From NCBI GenBank assembly GCA_964407695.1, contig CAYOWQ010000010.1:1-64000 (forward strand): a stretch of 64,000 nt of DNA, written 5' to 3'. Under the pieces are notes generated by a model. The model did no database searches, was not told the DNA's origin, and worked only from the letters and a program-made list of their open reading frames with translations. This DNA comes from CAYOWQ01 sp964407695. Lineage in GTDB: Bacteria > Planctomycetota > Phycisphaerae > Phycisphaerales > SM1A02. Positions 35,818 through 44,970 of the stretch are shown here, in pieces; the stretch's first letter is position 1, and each line of letters starts with the position of its first letter. The position numbers were made by a program, and so were the translations under genes.

Positions 35818-37110
35818 TCAACTCGCTGAAGTTGCGGTGGACTCGGCCGTGGGGTTGAGAAGTCCCGTCCGGCGGGCAATTTCATAGTTGCGATATGCCG
35901 GTTCATCGGTGACCTCGCGAATCACGCATGGGGCCAGCCAGGGCGGAATGGAGGTCTTCGTATCCAAACTTGGCAACTCGACTTCGGCAAGGAATAGATC
36001 GAGGCCGTGAAATTGATCAATTTCCCATGTCAGATCGCCCTCTGCGACGCGGTAGCGAGTCTTTCGAATGCGTCGGCCTGATGTCGATGGCCACCATCGG
36101 TCAAACTCGGCCGCGGCGATCTCGCGCTCCTGTTCCGTGCGGACCAGTCCGGTTCCGGTCTTGACCGTGTGGCGAAAGGACACGCGGCCATCCGGATAGA
36201 CCGCTTTGCGAATGCGCCCTTCCAGGTCGCCCGATCCGGCTGGAAGGTATCCCTGTTCGATTTGAATGGCCGAATGCCCCGGGGGGAGTAGGGGCAGGGA
36301 GTGCAGCAGGTAGGTTCGTTCGATTTCGAGAGGAACCGTGCCGGTCATGGAAGAGTGTAGCCCGCACTCGGGACATGGCCGGTTCAGGTTGCCCCGAAGG
36401 TCGTAGCCGCAGCGCACGCAGCGGCTACGGGCCATGCGCCAGCGCCGCCGAACCCATCGAAGCGCTGCCAGCGGCATGGCGATACAGGCGGCGAGCACGA
36501 GCGTGTCAACCATAAGACCGGTCCAGATCGGCCGAATCGGCAGGGCCCGCGCCCCCGGTGTCGGTGCGGTCGATTTCCCGTCAATCGGCCAGCCATCGGT
36601 CAACTTGAGTGTGGTGGCCGTTGGACCGGAACGAATCCATTGCATCCTGAGGGCTCTCATCGGCCAGCCGAAGGCCAACTCGAACTTGGACTCCACGGCC
36701 GCGGGCCATTCGCGACCGCTGATTGAACTCCATCCCGGCACCATGGTTGGAATGCGATCAGGATTCTCCAGCGGAGCCCCGATCGAGGCAATCCCACGGA
36801 ACTGCGAATCGGCATCCGTTGAAGTTACTTCGAAGTCGTCGGTCCCAGGAAGTCGGAGAACGGTGAGCGTGCCGCCGGGTTGAGCGGCGATGGCGCAGAA
36901 GCTCTGCACGATCGAGGTGGACCAGGAATGTGTCTGATCGATTCGCCAGAGGCCGGTGCCTGTGGAGGTCCAGACAGGGTCTCTCGTCATCGGCGAGATG
37001 AGCGTCTGCGTGGCGGCCGAATTCAGGAACAGCGCTGAGATCCACGAGAGCAGCACGGTGGCGAGCAGTCCGGCGGCCATGATGCAAAAAAGTATTCGAA
37101 TGCGGGGCAT
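35818..37110 (-). CDS. Membrane zinc-ribbon protein fused to a CYTH domain
   Basis: The 430-residue protein has an N-terminal membrane helix (about 5-30), an external domain, a second helix (about 196-219), a CxxC...CxxC zinc ribbon (C231, C234, C246, C249; CVRCGYDLRG), then a CYTH domain (about 258-415: EIERTYLL, EGRIRK, RTEQERE, KTRY, WEIDQFHG, FLAEVEL). In the usual ExExK motif the lysine is Thr (E262, E264, T266), so triphosphate binding may be altered. The first three parts match a protein type common in planctomycetes; the CYTH domain normally starts its own gene, and an internal ATG (codon 255, at 36348) sits exactly at the join. This looks like a fusion of two genes. CYTH proteins hydrolyse or bind inorganic triphosphate or related ligands. 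Confidence 0.8.
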   Translation of the reverse strand: MPRIRILFCIMAAGLLATVLLSWISALFLNSAATQTLISPMTRDPVWTSTGTGLWRIDQTHSWSTSIVQSFCAIAAQPGGTLTVLRLPGTDDFEVTSTDADSQFRGIASIGAPLENPDRIPTMVPGWSSISGREWPAAVESKFELAFGWPMRALRMQWIRSGPTATTLKLTDGWPIDGKSTAPTPGARALPIRPIWTGLMVDTLVLAACIAMPLAALRWVRRRWRMARSRCVRCGYDLRGNLNRPCPECGLHSSMTGTVPLEIERTYLLHSLPLLPPGHSAIQIEQGYLPAGSGDLEGRIRKAVYPDGRVSFRHTVKTGTGLVRTEQEREIAAAEFDRWWPSTSGRRIRKTRYRVAEGDLTWEIDQFHGLDLFLAEVELPSLDTKTSIPPWLAPCVIREVTDEPAYRNYEIARRTGLLNPTAESTATSAS

Positions 37111-37182
37111 GGGTCAGGTTTTGCCGGCATCGTGGGCAGACGGGCGCGGTATTCTCACCCTACCACATCTGGAGGCCCATCC

Positions 37183-40100
37183 ATGAAACAGTTCGGCATC
37201 ATTCTCGGTCTGTGCAGCTTCGCGTCCATCACATTCGGATCGGGACCGGGGTACTACAGTCAACCTGCGATTCATGGCAACAGGTTGATTTTTGTCAGCG
37301 AGGGCGACCTCTGGCTGGCCGACCTGCCAAGCGATCTGACGGCACCGATCGTCGCCAACCGGCTGACGTCGGCCGTGGGAGTCGAGAGTTGGCCGACGAT
37401 GAGTCCGGATGGTCGTCTTGTGGCGTTTGCCGGCGAATACGACGGAAACGTTGATGCCTATGTGATGCCGGTCGATGGCGGCGACCCGGTGCGGCTGACC
37501 TACCACCCCGATCCGGACCTGCCCCAGTGCTTTTCGCCCGATGGCTCGGAGGTTCTGTTTCGCTCGATGCGAAGCAATCCCGATTCCCGGTGGGAGCTCT
37601 GGCGGGTCCCGGCGAGCGGAGGCGTCGAAACTCGATACGAATTCGGGGAGTGCTCGCTGGCAACGATGTCGTCATCGGGCCGCAGGATCGCGTTTACCCG
37701 ATGGTCGAATGAGACCTGGAATTGGAAGCGATATCGTGGCGGCACCGCCCCCGAGATCTGGCTCGCGAATCTTGATACGAGCGAGTATCGGCGACTGACC
37801 GACAATCCAGCAAACGATCTGTTTCCGATGTGGGTGGGTGCGTCGATCTTTTTCCTTTCGGATCGGGATGGCTTCGCAAACATCTGGTCGATGTCGCCGC
37901 ACGGCGACGAACTCAAGCAGCACACACACTTTGCGGCCGATCCGCAATCTCCGGAATCAGCTGAGGGCTATGAGCTGCGCTGGCCGCAGGCAGACGCCGC
38001 CCGCGGCGGCACGCGGATCGCGTTTGCTCAGGGGGCGGCGATCGCGATCCTGGATACCAACGACGACCGGGTCTCGCGGCTGGACATTCGATTGCGAAGT
38101 GATTTTGCCGAGCGTCGACCGCAGTACATGGATTCGGCGAAGACGACCACGGAATTCAGCCTTTCATCAGATGGAAGCCGGCTGTTCCTGGGATCGCGCG
38201 GCGAAATCCTCAGCATTCCGGTCGGTGAGATGAAGCCCGGCAAGTCCAGCGCGGCGATTCAGCTGACCCGATCGGCCTCGCGCGAGTGGGGGTTCACGTC
38301 GGGAAAATCCGCGGCAGGTTCAGAGGCCCTCTATTTCATAAGCGATGCGTCCGGCGAGCAGCAGATTGTCATGCTCGACGTGGAGAAGTCCGGAGCCGCC
38401 ACGCCGGCGCCGCTCACTTCGGATCGAGAGTCATGGCTCTTCGCTCCAGAGGCATCGCCGGATGGAAGGTGGGTCGCCTTTGGAGACAACACGGGTCGAT
38501 TGCACCTCCTGAATACCGGAACCCTTGCCAAGCAGGTCGTGGATCAAGCTGATGCATGGGAGATTTCGGACTACCGTTTTTCACCCGATAGCCAGTGGCT
38601 TGCCTACACCAAGCCAATGCCGAATTCGTACGGCATGGTGATGCTGTATTCGGTTCGAACCGCCCGCAGCATTCCGGTCAGCGACGGTCTGGCCAATGAC
38701 AGCGAGCCTCGCTGGGATCCGGCGGGCAAATTCCTTTACTTCATCTCAAAGCGCCATATCGACCCGATCCTCGGCGAACTGGATTTTGAACACGCCCTGG
38801 TGGAGACCAGTCAGATCATGGCGCTTCCGTTGGCCGCGAACACTCCGCCCCCGATCAAAGCGCTTGCACAGCGCGCCGGCTTCGACCTTGAAAAATGGAG
38901 TGCGGACGAGGCCGGCGCCGACAAGCCAGCCCTGGCTCAGGTTGCCGGCAACGCCGCTGCGGAAGGCGCCCAGCCGGAGCCGGCCGTCGCTGCAGACCCG
39001 CAACCCAAGCCCATGGTCATTCAAGTGGATACTGACGGGCTCGCATCGCGAGCATTCGGTCTTCCGATTGCACCCGGCAACTTGCGCATGCTGGAGGCCA
39101 TTCACGGCGGCGTGATGTATCTCAAGGCTCCAACGCAGGGGATGCTTGAAGATGTCTGGCCGGCGCCGCCGTTGGGCGTGGCGAATTGCAGCCTTAATCG
39201 ATACGACTTCGTCGAGGAGGAAGCGAAGACACTGGCGGAGAGTGTTTCGATGTACCAGGTCTCGTCCGATGCCTCCGCAGTGGCGTGGTGGACGGGAGAG
39301 AAGTTCAACGTCTCTCCGATGCGTGGCGACGAAAAACCAACGACGGTCGAGTCAGACGGAATGATGATTCTTGTCGACCAACCGGGCGAATGGAAGCAGA
39401 TGCTTGGCGAGGCATGGCGGCTCCAGCGCGACTTCTACTGGGCTCCGAACATGGCAGGTGTTGATTGGCCGGCGATGCGCACGAAATATGAAGTGCTGCT
39501 CTCCCGGGTGGGGAACCGGCTCGAGCTGAACGATCTCGTCGGGCAGATGATCAGCGAATTGGGCACGAGCCACACCTACGTCTGGGGAGGTGAATCGATA
39601 GAAAAACCGCGCTCGGTCAACGTCGGTCTGCTTGGCATCGACATGGGGTGGGATGGAAATGCCTGTCGCATCAAGAGGATTCTGCCGTCGCATCTCTGGT
39701 CGGATGAGCTTGTCAGCCCGCTGGCGATGCCCCACCTCGATGTGCATGAAGGACAGGCAATCATCGCAATCAACGGTGTGCCGGTTGCCACCGGTGTCAA
39801 TCCATACAGCTTGCTTCAGGATCAGGCCGGAAAAACCGTTCGGTTGACGATCGCCGATGATGGCGCGGGGACAAATTCGAGAATCGTCGAAATCACGGCG
39901 CTTTCGACGGAGAAACCGCTGCGATACGCCGCGTGGGTCGAAGCAAACCGGCACTACGTCGACAAGGCGACCGACGGCGCCGTCGGCTATCTCCATATTC
40001 CCGATATGGATTCGGAAGGCCTCGTTTCCTTCAGCCGCCTCTTCTATCCCCAGATCAATAGGAAGGGCCTGATCGTTGATATTCGCGGCAACGGCGGCGG

Positions 40101-40596
40101 CTTCATCAGCCAGCAGATCATTGCACGACTTGGCAGAAAGGTCTGGGGTTTTCAGCAGCCCCGTCATGGTGCAACGGAGCGATATCCCAAGGAATCGCTT
40201 CACGGCCACATCGCGGTGGTCATGGACCAGCACGCCGGTTCCGACGGCGACATCTTCCCGGCGAGTTTCCGATTGAATCGCATTGGCCCGCTCATCGGCA
40301 CACGAACCTGGGGCGGCGTTGTTGGGATTCGAGCCGATAAGCCGTTTGTCGATGGCGGTCTGTCGACGCAACCGGAGTTCGCGTGGTGGGATCCCGAAGG
40401 CGGCTGGTCGCTTGAGAACGTCGGGGTACCCCCGGATATCGAGGTGGATACAACCCCCGCCGATCGTGCTGCAGCGCGGGACCCACAGCTTGATCGCGCC
40501 ATCGAGTGGGTCCAGGAGCAGATCAGGAACAATCCGAAGACCCTGCCCGAGATGCCTCCATGGCCCGATCGATCAAAAGTAGCCAAGGGCAATTAG
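37183..40596 (+). CDS. Tricorn-type protease (S41 family)
   Basis: About 1137 residues with a signal peptide (MKQFGIILGLCSFASITFG), two beta-propeller regions (WD40-like PD40 repeats, to about residue 680, split by an Ala/Pro-rich insert), a tricorn C1 domain, a PDZ domain, and an S41 catalytic core. The active-site residues expected for Tricorn are present: SH (GTSHTYVWGG, near 793), nucleophile Ser in GSDGDIFP (near 1020) with its Asp, and Glu in SLENVGV. It would cut peptides in the periplasm or at the cell surface. TGGAGG is seven bases before the ATG. Confidence 0.9.
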   Translation: MKQFGIILGLCSFASITFGSGPGYYSQPAIHGNRLIFVSEGDLWLADLPSDLTAPIVANRLTSAVGVESWPTMSPDGRLVAFAGEYDGNVDAYVMPVDGGDPVRLTYHPDPDLPQCFSPDGSEVLFRSMRSNPDSRWELWRVPASGGVETRYEFGECSLATMSSSGRRIAFTRWSNETWNWKRYRGGTAPEIWLANLDTSEYRRLTDNPANDLFPMWVGASIFFLSDRDGFANIWSMSPHGDELKQHTHFAADPQSPESAEGYELRWPQADAARGGTRIAFAQGAAIAILDTNDDRVSRLDIRLRSDFAERRPQYMDSAKTTTEFSLSSDGSRLFLGSRGEILSIPVGEMKPGKSSAAIQLTRSASREWGFTSGKSAAGSEALYFISDASGEQQIVMLDVEKSGAATPAPLTSDRESWLFAPEASPDGRWVAFGDNTGRLHLLNTGTLAKQVVDQADAWEISDYRFSPDSQWLAYTKPMPNSYGMVMLYSVRTARSIPVSDGLANDSEPRWDPAGKFLYFISKRHIDPILGELDFEHALVETSQIMALPLAANTPPPIKALAQRAGFDLEKWSADEAGADKPALAQVAGNAAAEGAQPEPAVAADPQPKPMVIQVDTDGLASRAFGLPIAPGNLRMLEAIHGGVMYLKAPTQGMLEDVWPAPPLGVANCSLNRYDFVEEEAKTLAESVSMYQVSSDASAVAWWTGEKFNVSPMRGDEKPTTVESDGMMILVDQPGEWKQMLGEAWRLQRDFYWAPNMAGVDWPAMRTKYEVLLSRVGNRLELNDLVGQMISELGTSHTYVWGGESIEKPRSVNVGLLGIDMGWDGNACRIKRILPSHLWSDELVSPLAMPHLDVHEGQAIIAINGVPVATGVNPYSLLQDQAGKTVRLTIADDGAGTNSRIVEITALSTEKPLRYAAWVEANRHYVDKATDGAVGYLHIPDMDSEGLVSFSRLFYPQINRKGLIVDIRGNGGGFISQQIIARLGRKVWGFQQPRHGATERYPKESLHGHIAVVMDQHAGSDGDIFPASFRLNRIGPLIGTRTWGGVVGIRADKPFVDGGLSTQPEFAWWDPEGGWSLENVGVPPDIEVDTTPADRAAARDPQLDRAIEWVQEQIRNNPKTLPEMPPWPDRSKVAKGN

Positions 40597-40610
40597 CAGA
40601 ACGGCCCTGT

Positions 40611-41645
40611 TCAAAGCGGCTTGTCGGGAACGACCACCAGGAACCGAAGGTCCTCATCAGTCTGGGGCATACCCATCATCCAGCCCTCAGCCGAGTTGGA
40701 TCCCACACTGGTGATCCTCACCTGGATCGGCTCATTGGAGGCGAAGTCTCGCACCGCGGCGGGCGGCGCCCCGATGCCGCCCTTGCGGCAAAGCCAGTAG
40801 ATCATGCCCTCGCTCACGCCCAGATTCCGACCTCCAGCCAGCTTGAGCCAGCGTGAGTCATTCTTGCGTGTGACCAGGATCTCAAGCGGCTTTCTCGGCA
40901 CGAAATCATTGAGCCGCGTGATCAACTGATCGATTGCATCGTTGCTGGCCTTCCCCAAGGGCGTAGACCAGAAAAGGTAGCTGCCGAACGCCACGTCCCG
41001 ATACTGGTCGGCCATCTTGGTCTTCCCGGCCTCGGCCGTGGCGACCACGTGATCCGAGATTCGGACCAATCCCGTTCGCAGGTCCACCACGTTGACGAAG
41101 ATGGCCGTAACCGCTTCATTCAGTTTGTTGCCGAAGAATCCGCGCCGGGCGAAGTCGCCCGACATTTCACCGGTGTGATGGAAATCTGTGACCGTGCCGG
41201 TCAGAACGAAATCAATCTCCGGGTTCGAGATGCCGATCTCGCGCAGGGCCTTCGCCCGGTCTTCTCCCTTGAGCGCCATCGCCTGATCGACCATCGATCC
41301 GAGCGATGTCTGAATCCGCACGTCAAAGTCGCCACGGTTCAGCATTTTTCGGCTCAGTGCCTCTGCCATGCCCGGACCGATGTCGTTCCAGGCGAGGGGG
41401 GACCTGGCTGGATTGTTGAACGGTTTGATGGCGATTACCGTTCGAGCCCCGGCCGATAGGTCGACCGGCCTCGGGTCAGTCAATTCGGCCATCGTGGGCG
41501 GCGAGTTATAGTGGCCCTTGCATGCCCCCAGAACGAGAGCTGCAAGGACGGCCAGCCCGATACTATTAAGACGAAGCCGCGAGCACTGGTGTGCCGATCT
41601 GAGAAGAAACGCAGGGATGAATCCAAAATGAACCTGATGAGTCAT
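40611..41645 (-). CDS. CsgG-like lipoprotein
   Basis: About 344 residues. A late lipobox (VLGAC) follows a long polar N-region and hydrophobic run. The body has the CsgG/LpoB-type fold hints: VIAIKPFNN, a central DFVLTGTVTDF strand, VDLRTGLVRIS, and a C-terminal helix (DAIDQLITRLNDF). Such proteins form outer-membrane pores or activators in envelope assembly. The role here is not known. ATG 41645 is the only sensible start, and it makes the 5' end overlap the divergent gene by 18 bases. Confidence 0.6.
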   Translation of the reverse strand: MTHQVHFGFIPAFLLRSAHQCSRLRLNSIGLAVLAALVLGACKGHYNSPPTMAELTDPRPVDLSAGARTVIAIKPFNNPARSPLAWNDIGPGMAEALSRKMLNRGDFDVRIQTSLGSMVDQAMALKGEDRAKALREIGISNPEIDFVLTGTVTDFHHTGEMSGDFARRGFFGNKLNEAVTAIFVNVVDLRTGLVRISDHVVATAEAGKTKMADQYRDVAFGSYLFWSTPLGKASNDAIDQLITRLNDFVPRKPLEILVTRKNDSRWLKLAGGRNLGVSEGMIYWLCRKGGIGAPPAAVRDFASNEPIQVRITSVGSNSAEGWMMGMPQTDEDLRFLVVVPDKPL

Positions 41646-42506
41646 GTCGGTATTTTCCTTGTTCTGATCTCGGCGTCCAATCTTTCCATTCATGAGAATG
41701 GCGCTGCCTCGAACGGGGCGGCAACCGCTTCGGAACCCGGAGCAGCCCATTCCCAGCCCGACGAGGGAGACCAGAAACCGGAAGTCCGTCGCGCACCTCT
41801 ACTTAGAGAGGGTAGTTTCCTGACGCAGGTCAGTGGAGACGTCACCCGGGATGTCGGTGGTCGACAGTGGCTGTTCACCCTCGCCGAAAGAAATGACCGG
41901 CCGCGACATGAATTCATTCTGCTCCCGTCACAGGGCCTTGACGACATTGTGCGCGTTGCCGAAGACCCGCGCCAGGCGGCCGTCTTCGAACTCACGGGCG
42001 AGATCTTCGTCTACGCCGGACGAAATTACCTGCTTCCAATCCTGGCGACGCCGCTGATCGACCGCGTCGAGCGCAAGCCCGGCCCGCAAGGGTCCGACGA
42101 GAGCATGGATATCGAGCGACGGCTGGAGGAGCGAATCGGTCGAGTGGCTCACGGCGCCGGTCCGGCCACCGGGGCGGAAATGTCCGGCAATGAAGGCGTT
42201 TCAGAGGTTGACGGGCGATTGGGCCTCCGGCGAGGAAGCCTGGTCCGAAACGGAGTGTCCGGAGGATGGCGATTCGTGTTTGAGGCCGACGCCACGGGCA
42301 AGCGGGATCCGGAGGTAGACCTTCTTCCATGTCTCGCGCTGGAAGGCCTAGAACGCATGGCGCGGCAGTCGGATGGGCCTCTGGTGCTTGAACTGGGTGG
42401 TCGAGTGTTGTCCTCGCAGGGCCATTCGTACCTGCTGCCGACCCGGTACCGGATCCCGGTCCATTCAACTCCTCTCCAGCTTCCTACCCCGGCCGGAGCC
42501 CGCTGA
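41628..42506 (+). CDS. Secreted protein with two homologous domains
   Basis: About 292 residues with a signal peptide (MNLMSHVGIFLVLISASNLS). Two segments resemble each other: about residues 58-142 (LREGSFLTQVSGDV ... LLPSQGLDDI ... GRNYLLP) and about 198-278 (LRRGSLVRNGVSGG ... LLPCLALEGL ... GHSYLLP), joined by a charged linker. This indicates an internal duplication. The function is unknown; the family appears in planctomycete genomes as far as I recall. It is divergent to the CsgG-like gene and the two starts overlap. Confidence 0.6.
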   Translation: MNLMSHVGIFLVLISASNLSIHENGAASNGAATASEPGAAHSQPDEGDQKPEVRRAPLLREGSFLTQVSGDVTRDVGGRQWLFTLAERNDRPRHEFILLPSQGLDDIVRVAEDPRQAAVFELTGEIFVYAGRNYLLPILATPLIDRVERKPGPQGSDESMDIERRLEERIGRVAHGAGPATGAEMSGNEGVSEVDGRLGLRRGSLVRNGVSGGWRFVFEADATGKRDPEVDLLPCLALEGLERMARQSDGPLVLELGGRVLSSQGHSYLLPTRYRIPVHSTPLQLPTPAGAR

Positions 42507-42522
42507 ACGGACTGATCGATCG

Positions 42523-43404
42523 CTATCCGCGCCGTTGGTCATCCAGTGATCGAATCATGGACTCCAGCCGCTCGAGGTGCCGAGCGATGCCCATGATTTC
42601 CGACTGAGCCTTGACGTTGACCTGATGGTCGATGTCCACCCGGAGCCGGTCCTTCTGTGCCTGACGATTCTGACTTACCAGGACGAAAATCGACAGAAAA
42701 ATCGCCTCGAGGCTTACGATCATGGTCAGGAGCCCGAAGGGATAGACGTCCCAGGTCCAGCCCGGAGGGATTCCAATTCCAAGGGACCCGAGCAGGTTCC
42801 AGGAGATCCAACCGCTGAACCAGGTCAGATGGGCGATCGTGAACCACTGGCTTGCGGCCACCGTGGCGACGAAATCACTGACATGCTGCCACAGGGTTGA
42901 GTGCGATCGCTCAAACTCCTCGTTGGGATTCCGGGTCGAGCGGATGGCCTGCAGGTTCACTCGACTTCTCTGGCCCATCACCGTCAACAGTTCAACCGCG
43001 GCGTCGGGATTCGCCCGAATGTAGGCGTGAAAGTGATCACGGCTCAGCACAAAGACTTCAGTCGCCCCCACGGCCCGCACGGTGGCCGTGCGTGGACCGC
43101 CGTCCAGCAACCCCAGCTCACCAAAGAAACCGCCCGGTCCGAGGCGCGACAGTTTTCTTTCGATGCCGTCGTCTCCGGGGACTTGAATCTCGACCTCCCC
43201 CTTGCTGACCAGATACAGGCTCTTTCCGAGGTCGCCGAACCAGAAAATGGTCTGGTTTGGCTCGAAATGCTCGCGGTGCATGAGATCTCGAAGTTGCTGC
43301 TGCTCCGTGGCATTCAGGGTTGAAAAGAGGGGGATGTGGGCCAGCGGTCCGGCAGCGGATTTGAGGTCGCGAGGCTTGAGTGGATTCGAACCTGAATCGG
43401 TCAT
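42523..43404 (-). CDS. Cyclic nucleotide-binding / DUF1003 membrane protein
   Basis: About 293 residues. A CRP-type nucleotide-binding domain comes first (FGELGLLDGGPRTATVRA, with the phosphate-binding GE and RTAT), then a linker and DUF1003 with two membrane helices (WFSGWISWNLLGSLG and YPFGLLTMIVSLEAIFLSIF) and a coiled-coil tail. DUF1003 proteins are of unknown function. Fusion of the two suggests a ligand-gated membrane protein. ATG 43404 is chosen; ATG 43446 and GTG 43500 also lie in frame. Confidence 0.8.
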   Translation of the reverse strand: MTDSGSNPLKPRDLKSAAGPLAHIPLFSTLNATEQQQLRDLMHREHFEPNQTIFWFGDLGKSLYLVSKGEVEIQVPGDDGIERKLSRLGPGGFFGELGLLDGGPRTATVRAVGATEVFVLSRDHFHAYIRANPDAAVELLTVMGQRSRVNLQAIRSTRNPNEEFERSHSTLWQHVSDFVATVAASQWFTIAHLTWFSGWISWNLLGSLGIGIPPGWTWDVYPFGLLTMIVSLEAIFLSIFVLVSQNRQAQKDRLRVDIDHQVNVKAQSEIMGIARHLERLESMIRSLDDQRRG

Positions 43405-43623
43405 TGTGATCTGACAAGGCGCTTGGTGAGCCACCGGAGTTGCCATGGTTGGGTCGGCGGTGGGGGATCGAAGTGTCCTGAGCCCCCCGGATGCGGACAC
43501 GTCGCAGGGTTGGAAACTCGTATGCTATCGTAGTGCTGGGCTTGCGAACAGACGGATGGGCCGAGCTGCACGGTGCAGTCGGAACCCGGTCGCTCAGCTC
43601 AACGATCGATGGGAGGATCAGTC

Positions 43624-44790
43624 ATGAAGTCTCGAATCAGTCGCCTCACAGTCCTGGGTCTGATCGCCGCTGCGTCATTCCTGCCGGCATCGGCGTTACT
43701 GGCCCAGCAGACACCAGCCAAGCCTGAAGCCCCGGCATCCGGCCAGATCACCGAGAACGACATCATCAACGGTGTGATGGACATTACGTTCAATACGCGC
43801 ACGCAGAAGGACTCCTCGGGAGATCTCGTTGAAGGATCGGCCGCGATGGGAGTGAAGGATATCTACAAGGTAAACCTGACGGTTGCCAAGACCACGCAGT
43901 TCACCGGTGAGATTACGCGGCAGCCCAATCTGTACACCAGCATGCTGCAACGAAAGAAGCAGGATGCTGCGCTGAGTTTCAACCTCGATCTCTCGGTCTT
44001 GAATCCGAGCGATCTGAAGCAGAAGAAGTCGGTCGGCAAGTGGGTCGGCTACGTGCCGATTGATCCGGTCTCCGGCGCGTATCGACTTGGCGATGGAGAC
44101 AGCGACGGTGAAAGCCGTTTGCGCATCGACATCCTCGCGAGCGGGCGGGCCCCGGCGTTCAAGGACTTCTTCTACGGCCGCATGGTTGGCAAGGCCGAGA
44201 AGAAGGACGGTCTCGCTTCCTATACATTCAAGCGCCTCGTTGGCAACAAGACGGTGCAGGTCGTGGTGAAGAAGTCCGATCCGATGAAGTTCGAGAACGT
44301 GGTTCTCGGCAAGGGTCCTTCGGAGAACTATCCGTCAACCCGTGTGAACGGCCGGTTGGATTATGACTATGAGACGGGCAACTGGTACACCGATGGAATC
44401 AGGTTCGGATACACCCTGAACGGCCAGGAAATCGAGGACGTTGTGACGGGATCGATTAAGTGGGTGGAGGATCCGGATCGCGCCAGCAACGGCAAGGGTT
44501 ACTACGAATTCAATCTGCGATTCAACGAAGAGAAGAATCGATCCCTCGGCGATGAGGGTGCGGCGTTCGAGAATCTCAGCGATGAGGAGGCGTTTTTCTT
44601 CGTCGACAATTCGATTCCATCCCTCACCGGTCGAATTTCCTATGTCGACACGATGGGCTCGGGGGCCGACGCCGCTCCGTCAAGCAGCAAGGTCACGTAC
44701 AACCTCAACGCCAACAAGCTGACTAAGCAGCAGGTCATGAATTTCTTCAAGCTCTGGATGATCGGCGTCGGACCGACCAACGACGAATAA
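43624..44790 (+). CDS. Secreted protein of unknown function
   Basis: About 388 residues with a clear signal peptide (SRLTVLGLIAAASFLPASALLAQ). The rest is polar and beta-rich, with no motif I recognise; repeated segments mention TFNTRTQKDSSG, GYVPIDPVSGAYRLGDGD, and WMIGVG at the end. GGGAGGA sits just before the ATG. A good terminator follows at 44827, so it is likely a single-gene unit, possibly strongly expressed. Confidence 0.6.
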   Translation: MKSRISRLTVLGLIAAASFLPASALLAQQTPAKPEAPASGQITENDIINGVMDITFNTRTQKDSSGDLVEGSAAMGVKDIYKVNLTVAKTTQFTGEITRQPNLYTSMLQRKKQDAALSFNLDLSVLNPSDLKQKKSVGKWVGYVPIDPVSGAYRLGDGDSDGESRLRIDILASGRAPAFKDFFYGRMVGKAEKKDGLASYTFKRLVGNKTVQVVVKKSDPMKFENVVLGKGPSENYPSTRVNGRLDYDYETGNWYTDGIRFGYTLNGQEIEDVVTGSIKWVEDPDRASNGKGYYEFNLRFNEEKNRSLGDEGAAFENLSDEEAFFFVDNSIPSLTGRISYVDTMGSGADAAPSSSKVTYNLNANKLTKQQVMNFFKLWMIGVGPTNDE

Positions 44791-44826
44791 GTCGCAGCGG
44801 TAAGACTCTGTCAGGAAATGATTTGA

Positions 44827-44862
44827 ATCGCCCCCTTCGATGCTCGGAGGGGGCGATGTTTT
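44827..44862 (+). terminator. Intrinsic terminator
   Basis: ATCGCCCCCT pairs perfectly with AGGGGGCGAT across an 11-base loop, followed by GTTTT. It begins 36 bases after the stop of the secreted-protein gene and precedes the amine oxidase leader. The T-run is short but the stem is strong. Confidence 0.75.
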
Positions 44863-44970
44863 CGGACACACCGAGGCCCAGCCGCCCTCAGTGGCGCGGT
44901 ACGATCTCGTCGCCCGCCGACATCGTGTTTCCCTTCAGCGACACACCAGCACCGTTCAGGAGGATCTCTC

